Assembly (NCBI GenBank): GCA_002309575.1
Contig: DBXP01000050.1
Coordinates: 1 to 45,563 of the forward strand
Direction of reading: 5' to 3'
Source of the DNA: a bacterium UBP6_UBA1209
GTDB taxonomy: Bacteria; UBP6; UBA1177
DNA length: 45,563 bases
This document shows, piece after piece, positions 8,176 through 15,653 of the stretch. The position numbers and the translations under genes were made by a program. Position 1 is the stretch's first letter. Every line of letters begins with the position of its first letter. The notes below the pieces were generated by a model, which was not told the DNA's origin, did no database searches, and saw only the letters and a list, made by a program, of their open reading frames with translations.

Positions 8176-9080
8176 AGGTGTAACCCAAAAAATCTGTTGA
8201 TCATTTCAACTACTGCGCTGATGTCGTTTGCCGGGGAAAAGACTGAGTTCCTGAACTCGGCGCTTCCGGTTTTTCCAGTCGAATACCATGAGGCGTGACG
8301 CCTTATCATCGTATGACCGAATTTGTCGTTCAGGTCAAGGTAGTACTGAAAGTGCTTCCGCATCATTTCGCGTTTACGTTCTTCGGTGACGGTCATGCCC
8401 TTCAGCTCGTCGAAGATCCACGGTCTCCCGAGCGCGGCACGTCCGACCATGATCCCGTAAATATTTGAATTTTCAAAGAATTTCAAATCGTCAGGCGAGT
8501 GGATGTCACCAGAGTGGATAACCGGTATCCTGAGCTTTTCCGCGAGCTCTACCGAGACCGAAAAATCGCTTACGCCGCTGAACATCTCGGTCCTGAGGCG
8601 CGGATGGCATATCAGAAAGTCGGCGCCGTTTTCCTGTGCGGCGAAGGCGCATTCGAGGTAGGAGGGGTGCTTGAAGCCTTTTCTGATCTTGACCGAAAGC
8701 GGAAGGTTTGTGACGGAGCGCAGAGCCTTCACGATCTCGCCGAGACGCTTCGGATCCTCCATCAGCTGTGAGCCTGCGTGTGACGCGACTACCTTCCGGA
8801 CAGGGCATCCGGCGTTGAGATCGACACCAGCCGGGGTGACGAGACTCAGTATCTTTTCTGCCGCCTCCTTTATGACTTCCGGCTCGCCGCCGAAGAACTG
8901 AAGGTATGTTTCCGGCTCGCGGCTGTCTATCTCCGAGAGGCCGATCGTCTTTTTGTTACGCAGCGTCACAGCTCTCGCTGATATCATTTCGCTGTAGCAG
9001 ACATCGGCGCCGCCCTCGTAGCAGAGCAGACGGAATTCCTTTGATGTTATCTCCGCAAGCGGAGCCAGATAAAAGCGCAA
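8172..9080 (-). CDS. dus: tRNA-dihydrouridine synthase (DusB-like)
   Basis: A 302-residue flavoenzyme that reduces uridine to dihydrouridine in tRNA D-loops using FMN and NADPH. Features: APLAEITS at the N-terminus (APMAGVTD in the family), the catalytic-Cys motif NAGCPVRKV near residue 90, SVKIRKGF for FMN contacts, the HPRLRTEMFSG segment, SGDIHS and the phosphate-binding GIMVGRAALGRPW. The length is slightly below E. coli DusB (321). The start is TTG at 9080 with GAGGG about seven bases upstream. It heads a minus-strand unit with the Fis-like regulator (4-base overlap) and thiE. Which of DusA, DusB or DusC it equals cannot be proved; DusB is favoured by sequence and by the Fis-type neighbour. 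Confidence 0.9.
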   Translation of the reverse strand: MRFYLAPLAEITSKEFRLLCYEGGADVCYSEMISARAVTLRNKKTIGLSEIDSREPETYLQFFGGEPEVIKEAAEKILSLVTPAGVDLNAGCPVRKVVASHAGSQLMEDPKRLGEIVKALRSVTNLPLSVKIRKGFKHPSYLECAFAAQENGADFLICHPRLRTEMFSGVSDFSVSVELAEKLRIPVIHSGDIHSPDDLKFFENSNIYGIMVGRAALGRPWIFDELKGMTVTEERKREMMRKHFQYYLDLNDKFGHTMIRRHASWYSTGKTGSAEFRNSVFSPANDISAVVEMINRFFGLHL

Positions 9081-9105
9081 AACAGACCCTCAAATCAAAA
9101 AATAA

Positions 9106-9133
9106 AGCATACAAAAAACAAAAATCGGTGCAA
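9106..9133 (-). promoter_or_regulatory. Predicted sigma-70 promoter for dus
   Basis: On the minus strand TTGCAC (9133-9128) and TATGCT (9111-9106) are separated by 16 bases, placing the transcript start near 9099, about 20 bases before the TTG start of dus. It lies in the AT-rich 126-base gap shared with the divergent FGE-like lipoprotein gene. Confidence 0.4.
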
Positions 9134-9206
9134 ATAGAACAAAAAACTAAAAAAAGCACTTTTTTACGTTAAAATTTGTCGTTTTTTTCGAAACTCAGGA
9201 GGATAT

Positions 9207-10292
9207 ATGAAAATTAAGATTTCTATGTTGTTGATTTTGTTGGCGCTTTTTGTTGGTTGTGCTAGTGATGACGATGATGAAGAGAGTGAAAACCGGAACG
9301 ATTCCGACAACTCCGGCGCGGTCGACGACCAGCCGGGACAGCCTGACGAGGAGAGCCCTGAGCCGTCTGATACAGACCAGAAACCTGAAGAGAAACCTGA
9401 TGAGGATAAAGGCTCCTTCTGCTTTGCCGGAGGCGCGCTGCTCTATGAAAATGAACAGCAGTTTGTCCCGTGCGGGAGCGGAGAGGGCAGGTTCCAGAGG
9501 CAGGTGTGCCAGAGCGGGAAGTTCGTCAATGCCGGCGACTGCATCGACGGGCTTGTCGATATTCCGGCGACAGAATTTCTGATGGGCTGCAACGAGACGC
9601 TCGAATCATCCTGCAACCAGGACAATGTGCCGCAGCACACGGTCAAGGTTTCCGCATTCACGATCGACCGCTTCGAGGTCACTGTCGAAACTTTTGAAGC
9701 CTGCATAGCGGCGGGAGCCTGCACGAACGGCAACACTGAGGAACCGCAGTACCGCACGTCGGAGGAGACCGACAGCTGCAACATCGGCAACCCGGACCGT
9801 GCTAATCATCCGGTCAACTGCGTCACCTGGTACGGAGCGAAGGCTCTCTGCGAATGGCGCGGTATGAGGCTTCCTGCCGAGGCGGAATGGGAGGCAGCCG
9901 CAAGATCCGGCAAACCGCAGATCTATCCGTGGGGGAACACTCCGTCGGCTAGCTGCGATGTCGCCGTCATGAGAAGCAGCGCGAACGGCTGCGGCTTCAA
10001 CTCGACCTTTCCGATAGGCTCCAAGCCCGCCGGAGCTACCGAAAGCGGACTTTACGACATGGCCGGAAATGCCGCAGAATTTACGAACGACTGGTATCTG
10101 CCGGGATTCTATTCGACTGAAGAGGCCTCTCAGGACGATACTCAGGGACCTGCCGAGCCAGACCAGAACGCCTTCAAGGTTGTCCGCGGCGGCTCCTACA
10201 TCTACGGCGACGACAAGATGAGAGCCTCCTTCAGAAGCGGTGCCGGGATGGATGACGCCGCTATCGACTTCGGCTTCCGCTGTGTGAAATAA
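9207..10292 (+). CDS. Lipoprotein with FGE-sulfatase (SUMF1-like) domain, catalytic Cys pair absent
   Basis: A 361-residue protein with lipobox LFVGC (Cys18) and an acidic Asp/Glu/Pro tether to about residue 75. A short Cys-containing segment follows, then an FGE-sulfatase fold from about residue 118: FLMGCNE, VTVETFEACI, NCVTWYGAKALCEWRG, MRLPAEAEWEAAARSG, YPWGN, GLYDMAGNAAEFTNDWY, VVRGGSY and GFRCV. In true formylglycine-generating enzymes the region between RGGS and GFRC carries a CxxxxC catalytic pair; here it reads YIYGDDKMRASFRSG, with no Cys. It is therefore unlikely to make formylglycine and is better seen as a surface FGE-fold binding protein. The start has an AGGAGGATAT ribosome site. 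It is a single gene facing rpiB. Confidence 0.88.
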   Translation: MKIKISMLLILLALFVGCASDDDDEESENRNDSDNSGAVDDQPGQPDEESPEPSDTDQKPEEKPDEDKGSFCFAGGALLYENEQQFVPCGSGEGRFQRQVCQSGKFVNAGDCIDGLVDIPATEFLMGCNETLESSCNQDNVPQHTVKVSAFTIDRFEVTVETFEACIAAGACTNGNTEEPQYRTSEETDSCNIGNPDRANHPVNCVTWYGAKALCEWRGMRLPAEAEWEAAARSGKPQIYPWGNTPSASCDVAVMRSSANGCGFNSTFPIGSKPAGATESGLYDMAGNAAEFTNDWYLPGFYSTEEASQDDTQGPAEPDQNAFKVVRGGSYIYGDDKMRASFRSGAGMDDAAIDFGFRCVK

Positions 10293-10306
10293 TCTAATAA
10301 ATCTAA

Positions 10307-10741
10307 TTAGTTGAGCTCGTCGAGCTTTGAGACGCGTCTTTCGTGACGACCGCCTTCGAAATCAGTTGAAAGAAAGATCTTCAGCCACTCTTTCGCATCG
10401 TCGAATGATGTGAACCTGCCTCCGAAGGTGATGATGTTTGCGTTGTTATGCTGCCTTGAAAGCCTTGCGTAGTCAGCCGACGTGACAAGCGCGGCGCGGA
10501 TACCGCGGTATCTGTTGGCCGCGATGGAGATCCCGATCCCGCTTCCGCAGACGAGCACTCCGAAATCGGCGCGTTTTTCAAGGATGTCGTGCGCGACCGG
10601 TTTTGCAAAGTCGGGATAGTCGACCGAATCTGGCGAGTTTGTGCCGTTGTCGATGACTTCGTGACCTTCGGATCTCAGAAATTCGGAAAGCCTGTTTTTT
10701 AGTTCAAAACCGCCGTGATCGGCTCCAAGAGAGATGATCAT
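10307..10741 (-). CDS. rpiB: Ribose-5-phosphate isomerase B
   Basis: A 144-residue RpiB/LacAB-family isomerase that interconverts ribulose 5-phosphate and ribose 5-phosphate in the pentose phosphate pathway. Visible signatures: GADHGGFELK at the N-terminus, DYPDFA, VLVCGSGIGISIAANR with the active-site Cys near residue 66, the anion-hole Gly run, and RQHNNANIITFGGR. Length matches the family (about 145-150). The start at 10741 has a GGAGG site. It is the last gene of a minus-strand trio, 12 bases after the coiled-coil protein gene, and its stop faces the FGE-like lipoprotein stop 14 bases away. Confidence 0.93.
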   Translation of the reverse strand: MIISLGADHGGFELKNRLSEFLRSEGHEVIDNGTNSPDSVDYPDFAKPVAHDILEKRADFGVLVCGSGIGISIAANRYRGIRAALVTSADYARLSRQHNNANIITFGGRFTSFDDAKEWLKIFLSTDFEGGRHERRVSKLDELN

Positions 10742-10753
10742 TGTGCCTCCGGA

Positions 10754-11173
10754 CTATTTTTTCGTGTTTTTTTCTATGATTTTTTCCAGAGCCGCTTCGT
10801 CTTCATCGGTGATTCCCGATGCCCCGTTTTTCAGATCTTCGGCCCCTTTTTTGACCTCTTCAGCGCCTTTTTTGACCTCTTCGGCTCCCTTTTTTATCTC
10901 GTCAGCCGCCTCTTCAGCCTTTTTCTTAGCCTCTCCGGCAGCCTTTTCTGTCGCCCTTTTGGCATCTCCAGCGGCCTCTTTTACATCCTTGCCGAGCTTT
11001 TCAGCCCTCTTTTTCAGCTCCTGACTGTCGATTTTAGGATTTTCCGAATCTGAAAAGATATTCTTCCAGAGCGGCTTCCCGTTGACGCAGAAGTTTGCTG
11101 CAAGGAAGACGAAGAGCGCAATTCCGATGATTTTCTTTACAAGCGAGCCTGAGCCCTTTTTTGATTTAGCCAT
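10754..11173 (-). CDS. Membrane-anchored Lys/Glu/Ala-rich coiled-coil protein
   Basis: A 139-residue protein with a basic N-terminus (MAKSKKGSG), one transmembrane segment at about residues 14-27, and a long charged helix from about residue 50 to 125. The helix contains a seven-residue repeat, KKGAEEV twice and then KKGAEDL, giving an amphipathic coiled-coil or LEA-like helix. It resembles YtxH- or apolipoprotein-like helices in composition only; no family is recognised. The start at 11173 has a GGAGGAG site. It sits between comEC-like and rpiB on the same strand. Confidence 0.75.
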   Translation of the reverse strand: MAKSKKGSGSLVKKIIGIALFVFLAANFCVNGKPLWKNIFSDSENPKIDSQELKKRAEKLGKDVKEAAGDAKRATEKAAGEAKKKAEEAADEIKKGAEEVKKGAEEVKKGAEDLKNGASGITDEDEAALEKIIEKNTKK

Positions 11174-11223
11174 TTCTCCTCCGAAACAAATTGAAACCGG
11201 TAGATTATAGTGAAAAATGAAAA

Positions 11224-12588
11224 TTAGTCATCATCGTAAATGTCGAAATTTCTCCTTACGACGAAAATTTTTGTCTTCCTGAAGCGGATGCTCCGCCGGA
11301 GCTTCATCTCAAATTTATGAGGTGCCGGGGAGGGCAGGTGAAGCGACTGCGTGAAGGTGATCCCGCACTCGGCAGCCGCCTGTTCAAGCTTTAAAAGAAG
11401 GCGGTCGTTAAAGTCGGGCGAAAACTTGTATCTGTCTAGAAATATTCTTCCATTCATCGACGAGGTCTTGATGCAGAACCCCTTTCCGCCGAATGTTTCG
11501 ATACGTTTCGGGCTGTGATCAAAACGGGGGGCCGTAACGAAAAAAAGGAGCGAAACCAGATTTATCGAAATCGCCGCAAGCTTCAGTTTTTTTGTGAAAC
11601 AGAGAGCCGAGAAGAACGAAGCCAGGAAGAGGATTTTTATAAAAAGCGGAGGATCGACGAGCGGAACTGCCGTCATCTCTGCTGAAAGGGCGCATCTCTT
11701 GATGAAAAAAACTGCCGGAGTCACTAAAAAATCGGCGATTTCAAGAAAAAACGAGGCGGCTGCGGAAGAAAAGAGAACGGAGATCTGCGCCAGGCTGACA
11801 AAGGGAACAGTGAGCGTGATCACCGGGATCACGAAGAAATTTACAAACGGCGCGGCGAGAGGGAATCTTGCCGAGAGAACGGATGTTACCGGGATCAGTG
11901 CATAGTTCATCACAACGGATACGACGACCAGCGAAACGGAGGCGGAGGAGGGGAGAAGGCGATAGATCCTGAGGATCGTGAAGATCGAGACAGCCGTCAT
12001 GATGAAGCTGAGGCTTGTGAGAGAGCCCGGGATCAGAAGCAGAACGGCGGTTAGCGAGAATGTGAATGCGCTCAGAAAGTGCGGATGACGTCCCCAGATC
12101 AGCGCACACTCGAAAAAGAGCATGAAGAGAAGCGCCCTGAGAGTCGGGATCGAGGCTCCTGTTACCAGAAAATAGTAGGCGGAACAGGTAATTTTCATGT
12201 AGAGGATCAGGATCCTTTTCCAAGAGAAGCGGAGCGGCAGAAAAAGCAGCAGAGTATTAAGAAGACCTTCGAGGATAAACATCATGATCGCCGTATGGAA
12301 TGCGGAGATCGCGACAAGGTGAAGCGTACCCGTTAAAGCCATTTTCTGTCTGGATCCGAACGAAAAATTCCTCTCTCCGATTGCCAGAGCGGTCAGAAGT
12401 TCCCGATTTTCTGTTTGAATCAAACCGCTTTTGAGATCAATTTTAATGTTCTCGATCGTCGAAAACCTGTAGTGTTCTGTTTGTTCATTTTCTGAATCAA
12501 AATAAAAATCTCTGTATGATACGAACACAAATATTGTGATAAGCAGCGAATACTGTAAAATATGTTTTGGTCTTACTTTTGATATCAT
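11224..12588 (-). CDS. ComEC/Rec2 competence-domain protein lacking the metallo-beta-lactamase domain
   Basis: A 454-residue polytopic membrane protein. ALAIGERNFSF and GTLHLVAISAFHTAIMM match the ComEC/Rec2 core signature (tGxxHllaiSGlHv), and about nine hydrophobic segments follow. ComEC forms the inner-membrane channel for single-stranded DNA during natural transformation. This protein is much shorter than typical ComEC (700-800): the N-terminal OB-fold region is reduced to about 60 residues. The C-terminal soluble part (about 100 residues, Arg/Lys-rich) lacks the HxHxDH metallo-beta-lactamase motif. The SG of the usual SGLH is SA here. The start has a poor ribosome site. It may supply only the channel part of a DNA uptake system; no other com gene is in view. 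Confidence 0.78.
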   Translation of the reverse strand: MISKVRPKHILQYSLLITIFVFVSYRDFYFDSENEQTEHYRFSTIENIKIDLKSGLIQTENRELLTALAIGERNFSFGSRQKMALTGTLHLVAISAFHTAIMMFILEGLLNTLLLFLPLRFSWKRILILYMKITCSAYYFLVTGASIPTLRALLFMLFFECALIWGRHPHFLSAFTFSLTAVLLLIPGSLTSLSFIMTAVSIFTILRIYRLLPSSASVSLVVVSVVMNYALIPVTSVLSARFPLAAPFVNFFVIPVITLTVPFVSLAQISVLFSSAAASFFLEIADFLVTPAVFFIKRCALSAEMTAVPLVDPPLFIKILFLASFFSALCFTKKLKLAAISINLVSLLFFVTAPRFDHSPKRIETFGGKGFCIKTSSMNGRIFLDRYKFSPDFNDRLLLKLEQAAAECGITFTQSLHLPSPAPHKFEMKLRRSIRFRKTKIFVVRRNFDIYDDD

Positions 12589-12662
12589 ACCAAATAAAAC
12601 AGTAATTTATTTTTTATTATTTAGAATACGCGATAAAAATCAACCCTTTTTAAACCTTATTA

Positions 12663-12690
12663 TTGAGAAATAAATCCAAAAGGATAAAAT
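12663..12690 (+). promoter_or_regulatory. Predicted sigma-70 promoter for the DUF4412-like/pgk gene group
   Basis: TTGAGA (12663-12668) and TAAAAT (12685-12690) are separated by 16 bases, giving a transcript start near 12697, about 30 bases before the ATG at 12727. It is the best promoter-like sequence in the divergent gap between comEC and the 12727 gene. Confidence 0.5.
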
Positions 12691-12726
12691 CCCGTCCGAA
12701 ATTGGTTTCTGTTATGGAGGTTCAAT

Positions 12727-13458
12727 ATGAGAACGAAACTTTTCACGATCTTTTTTCTGGCTTTTTCCGCATTTCCGATCTGTGCATCTGAAGTATGGGA
12801 GACGGTCGAGGATATTGTTGTCAACAACATAACCGCAACGAAACGTGTTTTGGCTTCGGACAACATGGCCAGAACGATCAATACGACCGAAAACGGTGAA
12901 AACGAGACGATCATCGACCTTGCGGCTGACAAGATCACGCTGATCAACCACAAAAACAAGAGCTACCAGGTCCTTAAGCTGAGCGAATACCTCAAATTTG
13001 CCGAGCAGCTTGCCGAAGAGCTCAAATCCCGCGGTCAGATAGACCAGAGCAAGGTAGCGCCGAAGGTGACCTTCGCGAGCCAGGGCAGCGAGACGGTCGG
13101 AAGATGGAACTGCGAAGTCTGGGCTGTTTCGGTCGACGGCAAGCCCTATTCCCGCGTCTGGGTTGCGGCTGAACTCAAGGATTCGCCCTTTATCGCGTTC
13201 AGAAAGAAATTTTCGGCGGTCTTCCCTGAGTCGATCGCCAAGTACCGCAACATTGAATCCGTTATCGAGAGCAACTTTTTTGACAAAGGCATGATCGTAA
13301 AGACGGTCAGGGCTGCGGCGAGCAACAGGATGCCCACAGTGACCAACACGTTGGTTTCATTGAAGAGATCTGATCTCAAGGCAATAACTTTCAAGATCCC
13401 CGAGGGCTATCAGAACAAGTCGGCAGGGGCAACTGAAGAGACAACAAAACAGAAATAA
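12727..13458 (+). CDS. Exported protein, DUF4412-like
   Basis: A 243-residue protein with a secretion signal (hydrophobic core LFTIFFLAFSAF, likely cleavage after PICA-S or nearby). The mature part has alternating strands in the manner of DUF4412 periplasmic proteins: a segment on modified residues (MARTINTT), IIDLAADKITLINHKNKSY, and a WNCEVW Cys-containing strand. The function of this group is unknown. The start has a GGAGG site. It is 21 bases upstream of the (SDTG)n lipoprotein, so probably in one transcript with it, pgk and the LytM-like gene. The lipobox-like ICAS is not a good lipoprotein signal, so I call it periplasmic. The family match is tentative. Confidence 0.72.
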   Translation: MRTKLFTIFFLAFSAFPICASEVWETVEDIVVNNITATKRVLASDNMARTINTTENGENETIIDLAADKITLINHKNKSYQVLKLSEYLKFAEQLAEELKSRGQIDQSKVAPKVTFASQGSETVGRWNCEVWAVSVDGKPYSRVWVAAELKDSPFIAFRKKFSAVFPESIAKYRNIESVIESNFFDKGMIVKTVRAAASNRMPTVTNTLVSLKRSDLKAITFKIPEGYQNKSAGATEETTKQK

Positions 13459-13479
13459 TTTTTTATTATCGGAGGAATT

Positions 13480-14346
13480 ATGTTCAAGAGATTCATCTTT
13501 TTGTTTTTGGCATTGACAATGTCACTTTATATCGTCTCATGCGGCGGTGACGACGACGAGGAGACGACGGATACAGGTTCAGACACTGGTTCAGACACTG
13601 GTTCAGACACAGGCTCAGACACTGGCTCAGACACAGGTTCAGGTGATACAGGTTCAGACACTGGTTCAGATACCGGCTCGGATACTGGCTCAGATACTGG
13701 CTCAGATACTGGCTCGGACACTGGTTCAGACACAGGTTCAGATACTGGCTCAGACACAGGCTCGGACACTGGTTCAGATACTGGCTCAGATACCGGTTCG
13801 GATACAGGTTCGGATACAGGCTCAGACACAGGCTCGGATACAGGCTCAGACACAGGTTCGGATACCGGTTCAGATACTGGTTCAGATACTGGTTCAGACA
13901 CCGGCTCTGACACTGGCGCCGAAGGCGATGACAGCAACCTCAATACCGGCGACACAAGCGGAAACCAGGCTGCGTCTGGTGCTGTCGGAGCAGGCTGCAC
14001 AAAGGATGAGGACTGCACAGGGACCTATTCCGGCAGTTACGGCGGCGAAGATTATGATCAGGAAGCCTTCTGCCTTACAGCAAACGACAGCGTTTTCCCG
14101 GCTCCGGGCGGATACTGCACCTACAACTGCGATATGACAGACCATGCGGCTTGCGACAACGCCGGAGAGGTTTACCACAGCTACAACAGCTGGGGCGACG
14201 GCTACTGCTTCCACAAATGCAATACGCCTGCTGACTGCCGTGTAGGATACCGCTGCTCGAACAAGATCCATGCCTGCCTTCCCGATTGCGCAACAACCGG
14301 ATGCAACTGGGGAACCTGCGATCCGACAGATAAAGTCTGCCTTTAA
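13480..14346 (+). CDS. Lipoprotein with (Ser-Asp-Thr-Gly)n stalk and Cys-rich head
   Basis: A 288-residue lipoprotein with lipobox YIVSC (Cys21). After GGDDDEE comes a low-complexity stalk (about residues 31-146) made of 29 Asp-Thr-Gly units separated by Ser, with a single extra Gly after the sixth. The C-terminal half (about residues 165-288) is Cys-rich, starting GCTKDEDCTG, and looks like a small disulfide-bonded head; I count about 17 Cys. The acidic repeat would make an extended, Ca-binding or hydrated spacer that holds the head off the membrane. The ribosome site is GGAGGAATT. pgk starts 14 bases downstream. The function of the head is unknown. Confidence 0.88.
   Translation: MFKRFIFLFLALTMSLYIVSCGGDDDEETTDTGSDTGSDTGSDTGSDTGSDTGSGDTGSDTGSDTGSDTGSDTGSDTGSDTGSDTGSDTGSDTGSDTGSDTGSDTGSDTGSDTGSDTGSDTGSDTGSDTGSDTGSDTGSDTGSDTGAEGDDSNLNTGDTSGNQAASGAVGAGCTKDEDCTGTYSGSYGGEDYDQEAFCLTANDSVFPAPGGYCTYNCDMTDHAACDNAGEVYHSYNSWGDGYCFHKCNTPADCRVGYRCSNKIHACLPDCATTGCNWGTCDPTDKVCL
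13570..13917 (+). repeat. 12-base coding tandem repeat, 29 DTG units
   Basis: A tandem array of about 12-base units (pattern GAY-ACH-GGY-TCN) inside the lipoprotein gene. Every unit encodes Asp-Thr-Gly(-Ser), but the third bases vary between GAT/GAC, ACA/ACT/ACC, GGT/GGC and TCA/TCG/TCT. One extra GGT codon interrupts the phase after unit six. The units are not exact copies. Confidence 0.95.
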
Positions 14347-14360
14347 TTTCGGAGGATAAA

Positions 14361-15647
14361 ATGGAAAATCTCACTCTTAAAACTTTGAATGAAGCCGAAC
14401 TTCAGGGCAAGATCGTCCTTGTCAGAGTCGATCACAATGTCGTAAAAAAGGGAAAAATCGAAGATCCCTACAGGATCGATTCGACCTTCGCAACGATCTG
14501 CAGGATTTACGCAAAAGGCGGCAAACCGATACTTATGACCCACATCGGACGTCCGAAAGACAAAAAAACGGGCGAAATCACGATGGAAGAGAAGACTTCC
14601 GTCATGCCGGTCGTCAAATATTTGGAAAAGAAGCTCTCGCTCAGAATCAAAGTTCCGGAGTTCAAGGCTGAAGACGCTTTCGGATACAAAAGTCTCTGCA
14701 AAGAAGTTATGGATCCGCTTCTTGACGAACTCAAATCGGGAAAGATCGACATGATCTACCTTCCGAACACGCGCTGGTTCGCAGGAGAGGAGGCGAAGGA
14801 CGAAAAAGCCGACAAACTTGCCGATGAAATGGCGGCAGTTGCAGATGTTTTCGTAAACGACGCTTTCGGATCATGGCAGAGCCACACTTCGACTGTCAGG
14901 ATCGCAAAACGCCTTCCGGCATTCGCTGGGATCCTTATGGAAAAGGAGATCGAGAATCTGAAACGCATCTACGAGCCGGCCCGTCCTTTCCTCGCAGCTG
15001 TCGCAGGATCGAAGTTCGATACCAAGATCGAGCCCCTTTCGGCACTTCTCGAAAAGGCTGACCACCTTGTTCTGGGCGGCGTAATCTACAATGCATACCT
15101 TTGTGCAAAATACGGCGTAAAAATCGCAGGCGTTGAGGAAGAAGATGTTGCTTCGGCAAAGAAATTCGTCGATTTCTCGGCTAAATTCCCGGGCAAAATC
15201 GTTGAACTTCCATACATCGTCGAATCCGACACGATGGAGGGCAAATTCGAAGACCAGTACAGAACTGTCGCTCTCAAAGACCTTAAACCGGGAATGGAAC
15301 TCAAATACGTTCTTGACGCGGCTCCCGAAACCTTTGCTGATCCGGCAGTTGCAGAGATTTTCGCAAACGCGAAGACCTTCTTCGTAAACGCAGTCATGGG
15401 CTTCACACCCAACTTCGGAAGCGGCACTGCGGCGATGTATTCGCTTATCGACAAAAACAAGGATGCAAACAAACTTTACGGCGGCGGCGACACGCTCCAG
15501 GATTTCAAAAAACTCCTTCCCGGAACCTACATGGCGGCTGTCGACAACTCGAAATACTACATGTTCACGGGCGGCGGCGCTGTTCTCAAGGCTATTGAGG
15601 AGAAGACGCCTGCTGGAATGGAACCTGTCAAATCTTTGATGAAATAA
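14361..15647 (+). CDS. pgk: Divergent phosphoglycerate kinase
   Basis: A 428-residue PGK, which transfers phosphate between 1,3-bisphosphoglycerate and ADP in glycolysis. Recognisable motifs: VLVRVDHNVV (VRVDFNVP in the family), DPYRIDST, MTHIGRPKDKK, NTRWFAGEE, FVNDAFGSW, AGSKFDTKIEPL, and the C-terminal nucleotide loop GGGDT. Two of the three substrate Arg motifs (RID and NTRW) are present. The usual AFGTAHRAHAS stretch reads AFGSWQSHTST, so the third substrate Arg seems to be absent. Length is near 400-430, which is normal. The start has GGAGGATAAA. It is flanked by envelope genes rather than gapA/tpiA and is 6 bases from the LytM-like gene. Confidence 0.9.
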   Translation: MENLTLKTLNEAELQGKIVLVRVDHNVVKKGKIEDPYRIDSTFATICRIYAKGGKPILMTHIGRPKDKKTGEITMEEKTSVMPVVKYLEKKLSLRIKVPEFKAEDAFGYKSLCKEVMDPLLDELKSGKIDMIYLPNTRWFAGEEAKDEKADKLADEMAAVADVFVNDAFGSWQSHTSTVRIAKRLPAFAGILMEKEIENLKRIYEPARPFLAAVAGSKFDTKIEPLSALLEKADHLVLGGVIYNAYLCAKYGVKIAGVEEEDVASAKKFVDFSAKFPGKIVELPYIVESDTMEGKFEDQYRTVALKDLKPGMELKYVLDAAPETFADPAVAEIFANAKTFFVNAVMGFTPNFGSGTAAMYSLIDKNKDANKLYGGGDTLQDFKKLLPGTYMAAVDNSKYYMFTGGGAVLKAIEEKTPAGMEPVKSLMK

Positions 15648-15653
15648 CGAGCC

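Noticed and set aside
9207..10292. Diversity-generating retroelement target (FGE-fold C-terminus)
   Set aside because: No template repeat of the 3' end and no reverse transcriptase were seen in the window.
13570..13917. Repeat array that could be taken for CRISPR
   Set aside because: The 12-base units are contiguous, without spacers, and stay in frame within a lipoprotein gene.
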